Assembly: GCF_051521495.1 (NCBI RefSeq)
Contig: NZ_CP150355.1
Coordinates: 12,648,001 to 12,712,000 of the forward strand
Source: Sorangium sp051521495
GTDB taxonomy: Bacteria > Myxococcota_A > Polyangia > Polyangiales > Polyangiaceae
Direction: 5' to 3'
Length of the DNA: 64,000 nucleotides
Both the position numbers and the translations under genes were made by a program. Shown here piece by piece: positions 29,561-38,348 of the stretch (positions are counted from its first letter, which is position 1; each line of letters begins with the position of its first letter). The notes below the pieces were generated by a model. The model did not search any database. It had not been told where the DNA came from and saw only the letters and a program-made list of their open reading frames with translations.

Positions 29561-29881
29561 ACGATCAGCCCCGGGAGACGAGAGGTCTGGTTGTCAGCAG
29601 AAGCGGAACCGGCTCGCGGGCTGCAGCGGCGCCGCGCTGAGCCGTCGCCGTCCACGGGAAGGCGCGCGGACGGAACATACATGGAGACGGTCCGTGGATG
29701 GCGCCAAAGCACGGGCGCGCCGGCGCTAGGGACCGTGGGGCAGGGGCGGCGCGCTGCCGGGCTCGACACCTGCGGGAGCGCGCGGCACAAAATGAAAGAG
29801 GGCGGCGCCTCCGGAGAGGCGTCGCCCAAAGCGCTCCGCGGTGCGCGCTTCACCCAGGAAGCGACGTCCCGCGCAGAGAGC
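29561..29881. other. Intergenic stretch, nothing recognised
   Basis: About 320 bp between the Cys-rich lipoprotein gene and the small Ala/Pro lipoprotein gene, both on the minus strand. I see no credible coding sequence, tRNA or repeat. It should contain the promoter of the Cys-rich gene. Confidence 0.5.
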
Positions 29882-30085
29882 TCACTGCTTGGGGGCCTCG
29901 GCGGGGGCCGCCGGGTCGGCCGCGGGGGCCGCCGTGTCAGCCGCGGGGGCCGCCGTGTCAGCCGCCGGAGCCGCCGCCGGGTCAGCCGCCGGGGTCGACG
30001 CCGGGTCGGCCGGGGCCGGGGCGCTGCCGCCGCAGGCGACGACGAGGGACGACACGGCGACGAGCGCAAGAACGAGCTTCTTCAT
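29882..30085 (-). CDS. Small Ala/Pro-rich lipoprotein
   Basis: 67 residues, preceded by GGAGG six bases before the ATG. The lipoprotein signal MKKLVLALVAVSSLVVAC is textbook, with lipidated Cys18. The mature part is nothing but Ala/Pro/Asp/Thr with AADTAAP and AADPAAP repeats, so it is intrinsically extended. The repeats are also visible in the DNA as a gccgcgggggccgccgtgtc-type unit. It is probably a short cell-envelope spacer or an abundant Lpp-like peptide. Divergent from the sigma-factor gene 303 bp away. Confidence 0.8.
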   Translation of the reverse strand: MKKLVLALVAVSSLVVACGGSAPAPADPASTPAADPAAAPAADTAAPAADTAAPAADPAAPAEAPKQ

Positions 30086-30388
30086 GGAATCCTCCGAAAA
30101 GAGGGCGGTCAGGCCACCCTCAACCAACAGGCGTGTGAACCGCACGCAAATCCGGCGGCCACCACCCAGACGCCGCGGGGGGCCAGAACGGCTCACAGTT
30201 TTTTCGATGAGCCGCCCGGGCCCGACCAGGCGTCTAGAAAAGTGTGGGAAGCTCGGGGCGCTCCTGATGCCGCTCTGGACAGGAGCCCGGGGCGCGGCGC
30301 TCCGCCCGGGCCGAGGGCCCGCCTCCCGCGAGGGCGCCGCGATCACCGTCTGCCGTAAATTTCCAGTCATGTCCCCTGGTACGAACGC
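30086..30388. other. Divergent promoter region
   Basis: About 300 bp between the small lipoprotein gene and the sigma-factor gene. It must hold both promoters. I cannot assign a -35/-10 pair with confidence and see no gene in it. Confidence 0.4.
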
Positions 30389-31168
30389 ATGGCTTTGAGA
30401 CCTCAGCGAGGGCGCTTGCGCCTTGTCGAACCGGTCGTCCCGGCTGCCCCGGCCGCGGAGGCCCAGGAGGACATGGGCGACGTCGGGCCCGCCTTCGCTC
30501 CGGAGGAGCGCGTCCGCGGCGACGTCCGATCCGGGGGAGCGCGCGCGGGGGACAGACGGTCCTCCGTCGCGGCCGCGCCGGCCGAGCGGGGCGCAGGCCT
30601 TACGGAGCTGCCGGACGCGCAGCTCGTGGTGCTCGGTGCTCGCGGGGACGTGGGCGCGCTCGAGCAGCTCTACCGGCGGCACGTCGCCTTCGCCATCCAC
30701 CTCGCGACGCGCATCGAGGGCTCGGCGCGCGACGTGGAGGACATCGTGCACGACGCGTTCCTCCGCGCCTTCGAGCGGCTCGACGATCTCGTGGATCCCG
30801 CCGCGTTCCGCGCCTGGCTCGGGTCGATCATCGTCCACAAGGTCCGCTCGCGGATGCGGCGCGCGCGGCTGCTCGGCGTGCTCGGGATGGGCAAGTCGAG
30901 CGAGCCGGTCGATCTCGACGCCCTGGCGAGCCCGGCCGCCTCGCCCCACGCGCGCGCGCAGATCGCGCAGATCTATGCCCTGCTCCAGACGCTGCCGGCC
31001 GACGACCGGATCGCGTGGATCCTCCGCTCGGTGGAGGGGCACGATCTCGAGACGGTCGCGCAGATGACGGACTGCTCGCTCGCGACCGTCAAGCGGCGGA
31101 TTTCGCGGGCGCAACACTTCCTCGACGGTCATTTTGTAGATTCAACCAGCAGCGAGGCCTCATCATGA
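30389..31168 (+). CDS. ECF-type RNA polymerase sigma factor
   Basis: 259 residues. After a low-complexity N-terminal extension of about 75 residues, region 2 (about 85-160) reads LEQLYRRHVAFAIHLATRIEGSARDVEDIVHDAFLRAF in pieces, with the conserved DVEDIVHDAF core, and region 4 (about 195-245) has LPADDRIAWILRSVEGHD and a helix-turn-helix TDCSLATVKRRISRA. It directs RNA polymerase to a specific promoter set. Its stop overlaps the next ATG by four bases (ATGA), so it is coupled to a FecR-domain protein that could be its anti-sigma or signal-transfer partner. The long N-terminal extension is unusual. Confidence 0.92.
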   Translation: MALRPQRGRLRLVEPVVPAAPAAEAQEDMGDVGPAFAPEERVRGDVRSGGARAGDRRSSVAAAPAERGAGLTELPDAQLVVLGARGDVGALEQLYRRHVAFAIHLATRIEGSARDVEDIVHDAFLRAFERLDDLVDPAAFRAWLGSIIVHKVRSRMRRARLLGVLGMGKSSEPVDLDALASPAASPHARAQIAQIYALLQTLPADDRIAWILRSVEGHDLETVAQMTDCSLATVKRRISRAQHFLDGHFVDSTSSEASS

Positions 31169-32463
31169 GCCGGCGAGGGCTACCCCGGATCGCCCCGGCA
31201 GATCTGCGCGACCACGCGACCGAGGAGCGGATCGCGCGCGTCTGGGACCGCATCGAGCACGACCTCGGGGCGCGCGAGCGCTCGTCGCCGCGGCGCGCGG
31301 GCGTGGCCGCGATGCTCGCGGCGGCGACGTTCGCAGCGTTCGGCGGCGGCCTGTGGCTCGGCAAGGCGATCTGGAGCGAGGAGCGGGCCGCGCCCGCGCC
31401 CACCGCCGTGGCGCCGGCCAACGACGCGCCGTCGCTGGTCGACGTGTTCGCCGCGGGCTCGCAGGGGCGCACGTTCCAGCTGCCGGGCGGCGGCAAGATC
31501 TCGCTGACGGCGGGCACGACCGTCGAGGTCGAGCAGGCGGACGGCGGCGCGCTGACGCTGCGGCTCGTGCAGGGGGAGGCGTGGCTCGACACCGTGAGCG
31601 GGACGCGCACGGCGGCGCTCGCGATCGTCGCCGGCGAGGCCCGCCTCGCGGCGGCGGCGGGCAGCGTCGTGCGCGTGAAGCACAACGTCGACGCGATCGA
31701 CGTCAACGTCGCGGATGGCTCGGTCAAGCTCACGTCGCCGGCGGGCTCGCGGGAGCTCGGGCGCGGCGACGCCGAGCAGGGCGTGCCGATCCGGCAGCGG
31801 ATCGCGGTCGTGGCGCCGCCGGAGCCCCGGCGCGCCCGCGCCGCGTCGCTTCCGCGCTCGAGCGCGGAGGTGGCGCCGATCGAGCCGCCGCCGGCCGCAG
31901 CGCCGGCCGCCGCGCCGGACTGGCGCGCGCGGTACAACGCGGGCAACGTCGCCGAGGCGCTGCAGAGCCTGCAGCAGCAGAGCGGCGGGATCGACGGCGC
32001 CATCGCCTCCGCGAAGACGGCGAGGGAGCTGATGGACCTCAGCGATCTGCTGCGCGCGAAGGGCGGCGATCGCGCCGCGGCGATGCGCGCGTTCGCGCGC
32101 GTCGTCGAGGGCTTCCCGAGCGACGCGAACGCGCCGATCGCGGCCTACAAGCTCGGCGACATGTACGCCAGCATGGGCGAGCAAGCGCTGGCGGCGAAGT
32201 ACTACGAGCAGGCGCGCTCGCTGTCGCCCGAGGGCAACCTCGCGGAGGACTCGTTCTGCAAGCGCATCCGCGCCGAGGTGGTCGCCGGGCACAAGGACGA
32301 AGCTTCCCAGATGGCCAAGGAGTACATGGCCAAGTACCCGGACGGCCGGTGCGAGGACGTCCCGCGGATCGTCTCCGGTGAGGAGGCGGCGGCCGAGGAA
32401 GGGGAGCACGAGGCCACGTCGCCCCAGCCTCCGCCCGCGCCGGACGCGAGCCCGACGCCGTAG
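31165..32463 (+). CDS. FecR-domain membrane protein with C-terminal TPR-like region
   Basis: 432 residues from the overlapping ATG at 31165. The cytosolic N-terminus (about 1-45, with LRDHATEERIARVWDRIEHDL) could bind the sigma factor. One transmembrane helix lies near 46-66 (AGVAAMLAAATFAAFGGGLW). The FecR-like beta domain is about 95-215 (GGGKISLTAGTTVEV, LVQGEAWLDTVSG). After a Pro/Ala linker come TPR-like helices (about 255-400, ALAAKYYEQARSLSPEG) with a tol-pal-like tail. This is the usual layout of myxobacterial sigma/FecR signalling pairs. A diverged broken copy of its tail lies 2.6 kb downstream, and its stop codon lies inside a minisatellite. Confidence 0.9.
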   Translation: MSRRGLPRIAPADLRDHATEERIARVWDRIEHDLGARERSSPRRAGVAAMLAAATFAAFGGGLWLGKAIWSEERAAPAPTAVAPANDAPSLVDVFAAGSQGRTFQLPGGGKISLTAGTTVEVEQADGGALTLRLVQGEAWLDTVSGTRTAALAIVAGEARLAAAAGSVVRVKHNVDAIDVNVADGSVKLTSPAGSRELGRGDAEQGVPIRQRIAVVAPPEPRRARAASLPRSSAEVAPIEPPPAAAPAAAPDWRARYNAGNVAEALQSLQQQSGGIDGAIASAKTARELMDLSDLLRAKGGDRAAAMRAFARVVEGFPSDANAPIAAYKLGDMYASMGEQALAAKYYEQARSLSPEGNLAEDSFCKRIRAEVVAGHKDEASQMAKEYMAKYPDGRCEDVPRIVSGEEAAAEEGEHEATSPQPPPAPDASPTP

Positions 32464-32669
32464 TCCGCCCGCGGCCGTCGTCCACGAGCCCGACGCCGTA
32501 GTCCGCCCGCGGCCGTCGTCCACGAGCCCGACGCCGTAGTCCGCCCGCGGCCGTCGTCCACGAGCCCGACGCCGTAGTCCGCCCGCGGCCGTCGTCCACG
32601 AGCCCGACGCCGTAGTCCGCCCGCGGCCGTCGTCCACGAGCCCGACGCCGTAGTCCGCCCGCGGCCGTC
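32461..32669. repeat. 38-bp minisatellite overlapping a stop codon
   Basis: Five full 38-bp units start at 32461, 32499, 32537, 32575 and 32613, with a partial sixth to 32669. Each unit begins with the same tagtccgcc that includes the stop codon of the FecR gene, and the last codons of that gene are also part of the unit. Since 38 is not a multiple of three, the frame rotates. No coding role; it separates the FecR gene from the biotin carboxylase gene. Confidence 0.92.
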
Positions 32670-32763
32670 CACGTCGATCGCTCTCCAAGGAGCTTGGCGG
32701 ACAGGCTTGACATCCCCTAGCGGTTCTGCGCTTGTTTGCTCGCTCGCCGGAGAACCGCTCAGG

Positions 32764-34992
32764 ATGACCACCGACGTCCTCACCAGCCCTCTACCCTCTC
32801 GCAACGACGTCCAAACCCTCCCGTCGTGGAAGCTGGTGTTGCCCCGCGGCGGCTACGTGTCCTCGATGGAGGCGTTCACCACGGCGATGGGCGTGCCTGG
32901 GTTCGTGCTGCTCGACCTGGGCACGCTGGCCGGCGGCAAGGACGCGCACCGCCTCCTCGGGCTGCGGTACCTCATCGCGAACGGCGAGGTCTGGAGGACG
33001 CACTTCGGCTGGCAGCGCCCCCTGGAAGCGGCGCTGCGCAGGGCGGCCCTCGACGAGGAGCGGGTGCAGGAGCTCCTTGCGGCCGCGGAGGGCCTGCTCG
33101 CGCGGATCCGGGATGCGCGGGCGTCGATCACGGCCGCGGATCGCGACGGGTTCGCTCGCTACCTGGAGGGCGGGCTGCTCCGCGCGCTGAAGCACCGTGA
33201 TTTCGAGGACGAGCGCTTCCTCAAGTTCCTGATCGTGGAGCAGGACGAGCCCTCGCTCCGCGACCAGGCGGCGGAGTTCCTGCGCTCCCGGGCCGGCGAG
33301 CTCCTGCGGGAGGACGCGCAGGCGCTGGATCTCCTCTACGCGGCCGTGCATCGCCTCGACAGCTACCCGGCCACGACGGTGAGCGCGGGCCAGCTCAGGT
33401 ACATCCTCGTGGCGGACAAGGGGGAGATGGGCGTGCGGGCCACGCGGGAGGCGATCGCGCTCGGCAAGATCCCCGTGGTCCTCCACAGCCTGAAGGACGA
33501 CGAGAACGCGCTGCAGCTGCGGATCGCGCGCGAGGGCGGCGGGTTCGGGGTGGGGCTCGAGGGGAGCTTCCGCGAGAGCTACGCGAACTACACCCAGATC
33601 GCGGACAAGGTGAGGGACGAGTTCGAGCGGCGCTTCGGCGACGGCTGGCAGGACGAGCTGTCGCGCGCGGGGCTCTACCCTGGATACGGCCCGCTCGCGG
33701 AGAACGCCGCGGCCATCCGGCACTTCCGCCAGAAGAACATCGTGTTCGTCGGCCCCATGCAGGACGTCGTCGAGAGCGCCGGCGACAAGCGCAAATTCCG
33801 CCTGATGGCCCAGGCGTTCGACCCGACCGCGGTGACGCCGGGCATCGTCATCGACAGCGACGATCCGGCCGAGATCCAGCGGCTCGTCCTGGAGGCGCAC
33901 GCGGACGGGCGCTTCACGTTCCCGGGGCGCCTGAAGGCCGCCAACGGCGGCGGCGGCCGCGGGCAGGCGGTCATCCCGACGGTGGAGCAGGTGCCTCAGG
34001 CCATCCAGAAGGTCCTCGGCGAGATCAAGGCGTACAACTGGCAGCCGGGCGTGATGTTCGAGCAGAACATCCCGGAGACGATCCACCTCGAGGTCCAGGT
34101 GCTGCGGGATCGCTACGGCAACACGCGGCACTTCGGCATGCGCGACTGCAGCGAGCAGCGCGCGAGCCAGAAGATCCAGGAAGAGGCGCCGCCGGCCCTG
34201 CTCCGGCGGTATCCGGGCCTCGAGGACCGCATCTGCGGGCTCGCGGTGCAGATCGCGGAGCGCGTGGGCTACGTGGGCGCGGGCACCGTGGAGCTGATGT
34301 TCAAGGAAGGGAAGTTCTACTTCCTGGAGATGAACACGCGGATCCAGGTGGAGCACCCCGTCAGCGAGGAGAGCTACGCCATCAAGCGGAAGCGCAGCCG
34401 CGTCCCCGTGAACCTCGTCGCGTGGCAGATGCGCATCGCGGACGGGCAAGCCATCGATTTCGAGCAGGAACAGGTGGTGCAGACCCACTATAGCCGCGAG
34501 TTCCGCATCAACGCGGAGAGCTGGAATCCCGACCTCAGGGACTCGCGGGACGGCGGCAAAGGGCTGTTCTTGCCCAACGCGGGTATCTTCGATCGCATCG
34601 CGCTGCCCGACACCGACGCGATCCGCGAGGCGCTCGAGGAGAAGGGCCTCACCGACCTGAAGGTCCGCTTCGACTGCGGTTTCGAGGCGGGGGACGTCCT
34701 CGTGAACAAGGACCCCACGTTCGGCAAGCTCATCGTCTCCGTGAGCTGCAAGGACCCGGACAGGGCCTATGAGCTCTTGCGGCTCGCGTCCCTCGAGGTG
34801 CTGAAGAAGATGAAGATCGAGGGGCGGCAGGTGCGGCCCGACGGGACGCCCATCCAGGGCTCGCCCTTCAAGACGAACCTCCAGGATCACGTGCGCATCT
34901 TGAGGATGCCCCTGTTCAAGCGCCATTCGAACGACGACGACACCGGTCGTCACGTCAACTGGCTGGTGGCCGCGTTCCGCCAGGAGGGGTGA
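32764..34992 (+). CDS. Biotin carboxylase-like ATP-grasp protein with N-terminal extension
   Basis: 742 residues from the ATG at 32764. The first 205 residues are an extra helical domain not found in ordinary AccC (about 450 residues). The biotin carboxylase fold begins at YILVADKGEMGVRATREA (about 212). ATP-grasp features follow: KAANGGGGRGQAV, HLEVQVLRDRYGNTRHFGMRDCSEQRASQK, and the active site EMNTRIQVEHPVSEE. The usual RDCSxQRRHQK is altered to RDCSEQRASQK. The fold ends near DHVRILRMPLF with no biotinyl carrier domain. It should carboxylate biotin on a separate carrier, but no partner gene is nearby. It interrupts a sigma/FecR/surface-protein gene order. Confidence 0.85.
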   Translation: MTTDVLTSPLPSRNDVQTLPSWKLVLPRGGYVSSMEAFTTAMGVPGFVLLDLGTLAGGKDAHRLLGLRYLIANGEVWRTHFGWQRPLEAALRRAALDEERVQELLAAAEGLLARIRDARASITAADRDGFARYLEGGLLRALKHRDFEDERFLKFLIVEQDEPSLRDQAAEFLRSRAGELLREDAQALDLLYAAVHRLDSYPATTVSAGQLRYILVADKGEMGVRATREAIALGKIPVVLHSLKDDENALQLRIAREGGGFGVGLEGSFRESYANYTQIADKVRDEFERRFGDGWQDELSRAGLYPGYGPLAENAAAIRHFRQKNIVFVGPMQDVVESAGDKRKFRLMAQAFDPTAVTPGIVIDSDDPAEIQRLVLEAHADGRFTFPGRLKAANGGGGRGQAVIPTVEQVPQAIQKVLGEIKAYNWQPGVMFEQNIPETIHLEVQVLRDRYGNTRHFGMRDCSEQRASQKIQEEAPPALLRRYPGLEDRICGLAVQIAERVGYVGAGTVELMFKEGKFYFLEMNTRIQVEHPVSEESYAIKRKRSRVPVNLVAWQMRIADGQAIDFEQEQVVQTHYSREFRINAESWNPDLRDSRDGGKGLFLPNAGIFDRIALPDTDAIREALEEKGLTDLKVRFDCGFEAGDVLVNKDPTFGKLIVSVSCKDPDRAYELLRLASLEVLKKMKIEGRQVRPDGTPIQGSPFKTNLQDHVRILRMPLFKRHSNDDDTGRHVNWLVAAFRQEG

Positions 34993-35026
34993 GCCCAGGA
35001 GGCCGCCGCGCTCCGCTGTGAGGTGA

Positions 35027-35245
35027 GCGCTGGCAGCGAAATATTACGCGTAGGCGCGGTGGCTCTCGTGCCAGGAGCGCGTCGCGCTGGATTCGTCCGG
35101 CCAGCGCAGCCTCGGTGAGGTGGTCTCGGACCACAAGAAAGAGGCAATTCAGAGGACAACAGGGTATGTGGCCAAGTACCCCGATGGCCCGTGCGAGGAT
35201 GCCCAGCGGATCATCTCCGGCGCGGACGCAGCCGCAGAGGACGGG
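35027..35245 (+). pseudogene. Broken copy of the FecR-protein C-terminal region
   Basis: Read from 35027, this frame gives ALAAKYYA, a TAG stop, ARWLS, then EVVSDHKKEAIQR and YVAKYPDGPCEDAQRIISG. It aligns without gaps to the C-terminal region of the FecR protein encoded at 31165-32463 (ALAAKYYEQARSLS, EVVAGHKDEASQM, YMAKYPDGRCEDVPRIVSG). The in-frame stop and absence of any upstream remainder show it is not functional. It lies between the biotin carboxylase gene and the surface-protein gene, and its 3' part overlaps the likely start region of the latter in another frame. Confidence 0.85.
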
Positions 35246-36344
35246 CTCTGGCCGCCTGTCCCCGGCGCGCGCTCCGCGCCGGGAGCTGCGTGCGCTCGCC
35301 GTCCCTGCGGCCGTCCTTCTGGTCTCCGCGGTCGTCCTTCAGCTGAGCGCCGCCCCTCCCGCGGCGGCGGCCGAGCCGCGCGCCGTCGTGGCGAGCTCCG
35401 GCGGCGCTGCCGCGCCGGCCGCGCCGCGGCTGCCTGACGCGGCGGCGCCCATCGAGGTGCGCGTCGCCCTGTCGCGCGGCGCGGCGGAGGAGGTCTCCAG
35501 CGTCCGCGTGCGGCGCCTGCTCGAGATCGAGCTCCCGGACGGCGCGGCGCTGGCCGCCGAGGCGGTCGGTCCGCTCGGCGACCGCGTCGCGACCGTGTGG
35601 GTCGACCGGCCCACCGCGGCGCGCCTCGAGATCCAGGTGCGCCTCGACGGCCGGGCTGTCGTGCGGCGGCAGATCGCCGTCGCCGGCCTCACCTCGGACG
35701 TCGCCGCGCGGCTCGTCGCGATCGCCGCCTCCGAGATGATCCTCGCCGAGATGCGCCGCGCGCGCGCCCCGCGGCGGCCGCCGTCGCCGCGGCGCCCCAC
35801 CCAGGACGAGATCGAGCTCGCCTCGCGCGATCTCGACGCGCTGTCCGTCTCGGCCGGGCCGTACGCGGCGGTCGTCTCGGGCGGGCCGCGGGCGCTCGGC
35901 GGGGCCGGCCTCGCGCTCGGCCTGCGGCGCCTCCGGCTCACGGAGTCGCTGTTCGCCCGTCTGCTGGCCGCGCCGTCCGGCGGTGAGCCGCTGCGCTGGA
36001 TCGAGGCGGGCTTCTCGGGCGACTACCGCTTCTGGCTCGCCGCCTCGTGGCGCCTCTCGATCGGCGCCACCGCTTCTGTCGCGTCGCTCAGGCTGCCCGC
36101 CGCCGTCTCCGTCGACGGCATCGCGGGCGAGCGCGACACGTGGTCCGCCCGCGCCGGCCTAGGCCTCGGCGTGGAGGCCCGGCTGGGCGGCCCGGTGTGG
36201 CTCGGGCTCACGCTGGACCCAGGGATCGTGCTCCGGCCGGCGCCCTACGAGGACGCCCGCGGGCAGGCGGGCGCCGTCGAGGGGGCCTGGCTGGGGGTCG
36301 GCCTCTCGCTCGCCACCGAGCGGCGCTCCGCGCCGCCGCGTTGA
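35199..36344 (+). CDS. Predicted exported outer-membrane-like protein of the sigma/FecR locus
   Basis: About 381 residues if started at the ATG at 35199; the frame is open from 35115 and the original start may have been lost at the junction with the FecR relic. A signal-peptide-like segment (RALAVPAAVLLVSAVVLQLSA) is followed by a small beta domain (about 85-170), a linker PRRPPSPRRPTQDE, and a C-terminal region of alternating amphipathic strands (WIEAGFSGDYRFWLAASWRLSIG, ARAGLGLGVEARLGGPVW) ending in LGVGLSLATE, which looks like an outer-membrane beta-barrel. In related loci a protein of this kind commonly follows the sigma and FecR genes. Exact start uncertain. Confidence 0.65.
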   Translation: MPSGSSPARTQPQRTGSGRLSPARAPRRELRALAVPAAVLLVSAVVLQLSAAPPAAAAEPRAVVASSGGAAAPAAPRLPDAAAPIEVRVALSRGAAEEVSSVRVRRLLEIELPDGAALAAEAVGPLGDRVATVWVDRPTAARLEIQVRLDGRAVVRRQIAVAGLTSDVAARLVAIAASEMILAEMRRARAPRRPPSPRRPTQDEIELASRDLDALSVSAGPYAAVVSGGPRALGGAGLALGLRRLRLTESLFARLLAAPSGGEPLRWIEAGFSGDYRFWLAASWRLSIGATASVASLRLPAAVSVDGIAGERDTWSARAGLGLGVEARLGGPVWLGLTLDPGIVLRPAPYEDARGQAGAVEGAWLGVGLSLATERRSAPPR

Positions 36345-36425
36345 GGGCGCGGCGCTCCGCGCCGCCGCGTTGAGGGCGCGGCGCTCCGCGCCGCCGCGTT
36401 GAGGGCGCGGCGCTCCGCGCCGTCG
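36321..36425. repeat. 29-bp minisatellite overlapping a stop codon
   Basis: Three full 29-bp units start at 36321, 36350 and 36379, with a partial fourth to 36425. The first unit contains the last codons and the TGA of the preceding gene. Each unit includes the hairpin cggcgc-tcc-gcgccg, so the array forms a series of GC stems at the transcript end and could act in termination or mRNA stability. No U-tract follows. Confidence 0.9.
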
Positions 36426-36524
36426 TGAGGGTGCAGGGCGGCGAGGGTGCGGTGATGGGGCAGCGCGGCGAGGATGCGGCGCAGCGCCGCCCGCTGAAGC
36501 GGATCCGCGGTATCGTCATCGCTG

Positions 36525-38018
36525 ATGGATGAAGAGATCCTCGAGCAGCTGCGCGAGCGCTACGCCTCAGGGAACCTGATCGTCTTCGCAGGCGCCGGCG
36601 TCTCGGCGGCTGCAGGCATGCCCACCTGGAAGCAGCTCGCCGAGAAGCTGCGCGACCGCGCGCGGCGGAAGAGCGCGGACCCCGCGGTCCTCGACGAGAT
36701 CCAGCAGTACATCTCCTCGAACCAGCTCATCAACGCGCTCTCCGCCGCGAAGCTCGCGCTCGGGCCGCAAGACTTCAACTGGACGGTCGACAAGGAGCTC
36801 GACGACACAGGTCGCGACGTACCGGAGCTGGCGCAGGCGATTGCCGCGCTCAAGCCGAAGCTCAAGGCGGTGCTCACCACGAACATCGATCGCTTCCTGG
36901 AGCGCGCGTTCCAGGGCGAGTGGCGCATGGTCGATCGGCCGGCGGGCGACATCGCCATGGACAGGCGCTTCATCCTGAAGCTGCACGGCACGCTGCGGGC
37001 GTGGGACACCTGGGTGTTCTCGCGCGACCAGTACGACCGGGCGATCTTCGGCTCGCCCGTCTTGCAGGACGCGTTCGGCGCCCTCTACCGCACGCACTCC
37101 ATCCTGTTCGTGGGCTTCGGCCTCGCCGACGACAACATCGACCAGACGCTCGCCCGCGTGCGCGCTCTCTCCGGTGGGCAGCCGCCCATGCACTTCGCGC
37201 TGCTCCCGAAGGGCGTGCCGCCGTTCCGTCGCCGGCTGCTCGAAGAGTCGGGCGTCCGGCTCATCGTTTACGAGAACCAGGCAGGCGATCACGCGGAGGT
37301 CGCGCAGGTCCTCCTCGGCCTGGAGCCAGGCGCGGCCCCCGCGCACACAGCGGCGCCCCCGCACGCGGCGGCACCCTCGCACGCGACGGCGCCCTCGCAC
37401 GCGACGCCCCCGCCTGCGGCGGCGCCCTCGCACGCAGCGGCGCCCCCGCAGGCGCCGCGGTCCGCGCAGCCGTCGTCGCCCACGTTGCCGTCGTCGCCCG
37501 CGTCGCCCGCGCCGGCCACGTCGGCCACGTCGGCCACGTCGGTTGCGGCCGCGACGACGGCGCCGCGGCCGGTGCGCGTCTTCCTCTCCTACGCCTCGCG
37601 CGACGAGGAGCTCCTCGCGCGCCTCGAGGCGCACATGAGCCCGCTCAAGCGGGAGGGGCTGATCGCGCCGTGGCACAGCGGAAAGATCGGCGGGGGCGAG
37701 GACATCGAGCGCGCGATCGGCGAGCAGCTCGAGGCGGCCGACGTCGTCCTCCTCCTGGTGAGCGCGAGCTACCTCGCGTCCGAGGAAGGCGACGCCCAGG
37801 TGAGGCGCGCGATGGAGCGGCGCGCCGCGGGGCACGCCGTGGTCGTGCCGGTCCTGCTCCGCCCCTGCGACTGGGAGACGACGCGCTTCGCCGAGCTCCA
37901 GCCGGTGCCGCGGGACAAGAAGCCCGTGACCAAGTGGTCCGATGAAGACGAGGCGCTCCTCCAGGTGGCGCGGGAGATCCGCGCGGTCGTGACGAAGCTG
38001 CGCCCGTCGCTGAGGTGA
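36525..38018 (+). CDS. SIR2-TIR fusion protein, putative NADase defence effector
   Basis: 497 residues. Residues 1-268 are a SIR2-like domain with GAGVS at 23-27, TTNID at 118-122 and KLHG at 152-155, including N120 and H154, the positions used for NAD hydrolysis in bacterial SIR2 defence proteins. Residues about 270-348 are a Pro/Ala/Ser/His linker. Residues 350-480 are a TIR domain (VRVFLSYASRDEELL, PWHSGKIGGGEDIERAI, ADVVLLLVSASYLAS, VVPVLLRPCDWE). The Glu expected in the WCxxE-like helix seems replaced (EEGDAQVRRAM), so the TIR part may sense or oligomerise rather than cut NAD. SIR2 and TIR proteins deplete NAD during phage infection. It appears to be a single-gene locus. Confidence 0.85.
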   Translation: MDEEILEQLRERYASGNLIVFAGAGVSAAAGMPTWKQLAEKLRDRARRKSADPAVLDEIQQYISSNQLINALSAAKLALGPQDFNWTVDKELDDTGRDVPELAQAIAALKPKLKAVLTTNIDRFLERAFQGEWRMVDRPAGDIAMDRRFILKLHGTLRAWDTWVFSRDQYDRAIFGSPVLQDAFGALYRTHSILFVGFGLADDNIDQTLARVRALSGGQPPMHFALLPKGVPPFRRRLLEESGVRLIVYENQAGDHAEVAQVLLGLEPGAAPAHTAAPPHAAAPSHATAPSHATPPPAAAPSHAAAPPQAPRSAQPSSPTLPSSPASPAPATSATSATSVAAATTAPRPVRVFLSYASRDEELLARLEAHMSPLKREGLIAPWHSGKIGGGEDIERAIGEQLEAADVVLLLVSASYLASEEGDAQVRRAMERRAAGHAVVVPVLLRPCDWETTRFAELQPVPRDKKPVTKWSDEDEALLQVAREIRAVVTKLRPSLR

Positions 38019-38348
38019 GCCCGGCGGAGCCGCCGCCCCGGCGGCGGCCCTGCCGCGCCCGGGCGGTGGCTCTTCCGCGCCCGGGCGGCGGCGCTGCCGG
38101 GCGTCGGGCGTATTCCTCACTCTTCCGCCTCGTCGGCTCATGAAGGATCGCCGCGGCGAGCAACCGGGCGACCTTCGCCCGGCGGCCCTGCGTGCCCGGA
38201 GAGCTCTCTTGATTTTCTCGGGCTCTTCCGCGCCTCTGGCCTTGCCGCGCTGCGCGCCCCGTAGCGGGCGCGGATGCACATCGGGACGCGCATGCGGCTT
38301 GCTTGGCCCGCTGGGCGCACAGCGCGAGCGAGCGGAGAGGTGGCCATC
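38019..38348. other. Intergenic stretch, nothing recognised
   Basis: About 330 bp of GC-rich DNA after the SIR2-TIR gene. It has short reiterated ggcggcgc-type words but no regular array, and no credible gene. It should contain the promoter of the next gene. Confidence 0.45.

Noticed and set aside
32461..32669. 38-bp array considered as a CRISPR
   Set aside because: The units are contiguous with no unique spacers, no cas genes are near, and the unit contains a gene's stop codon. It is a minisatellite.
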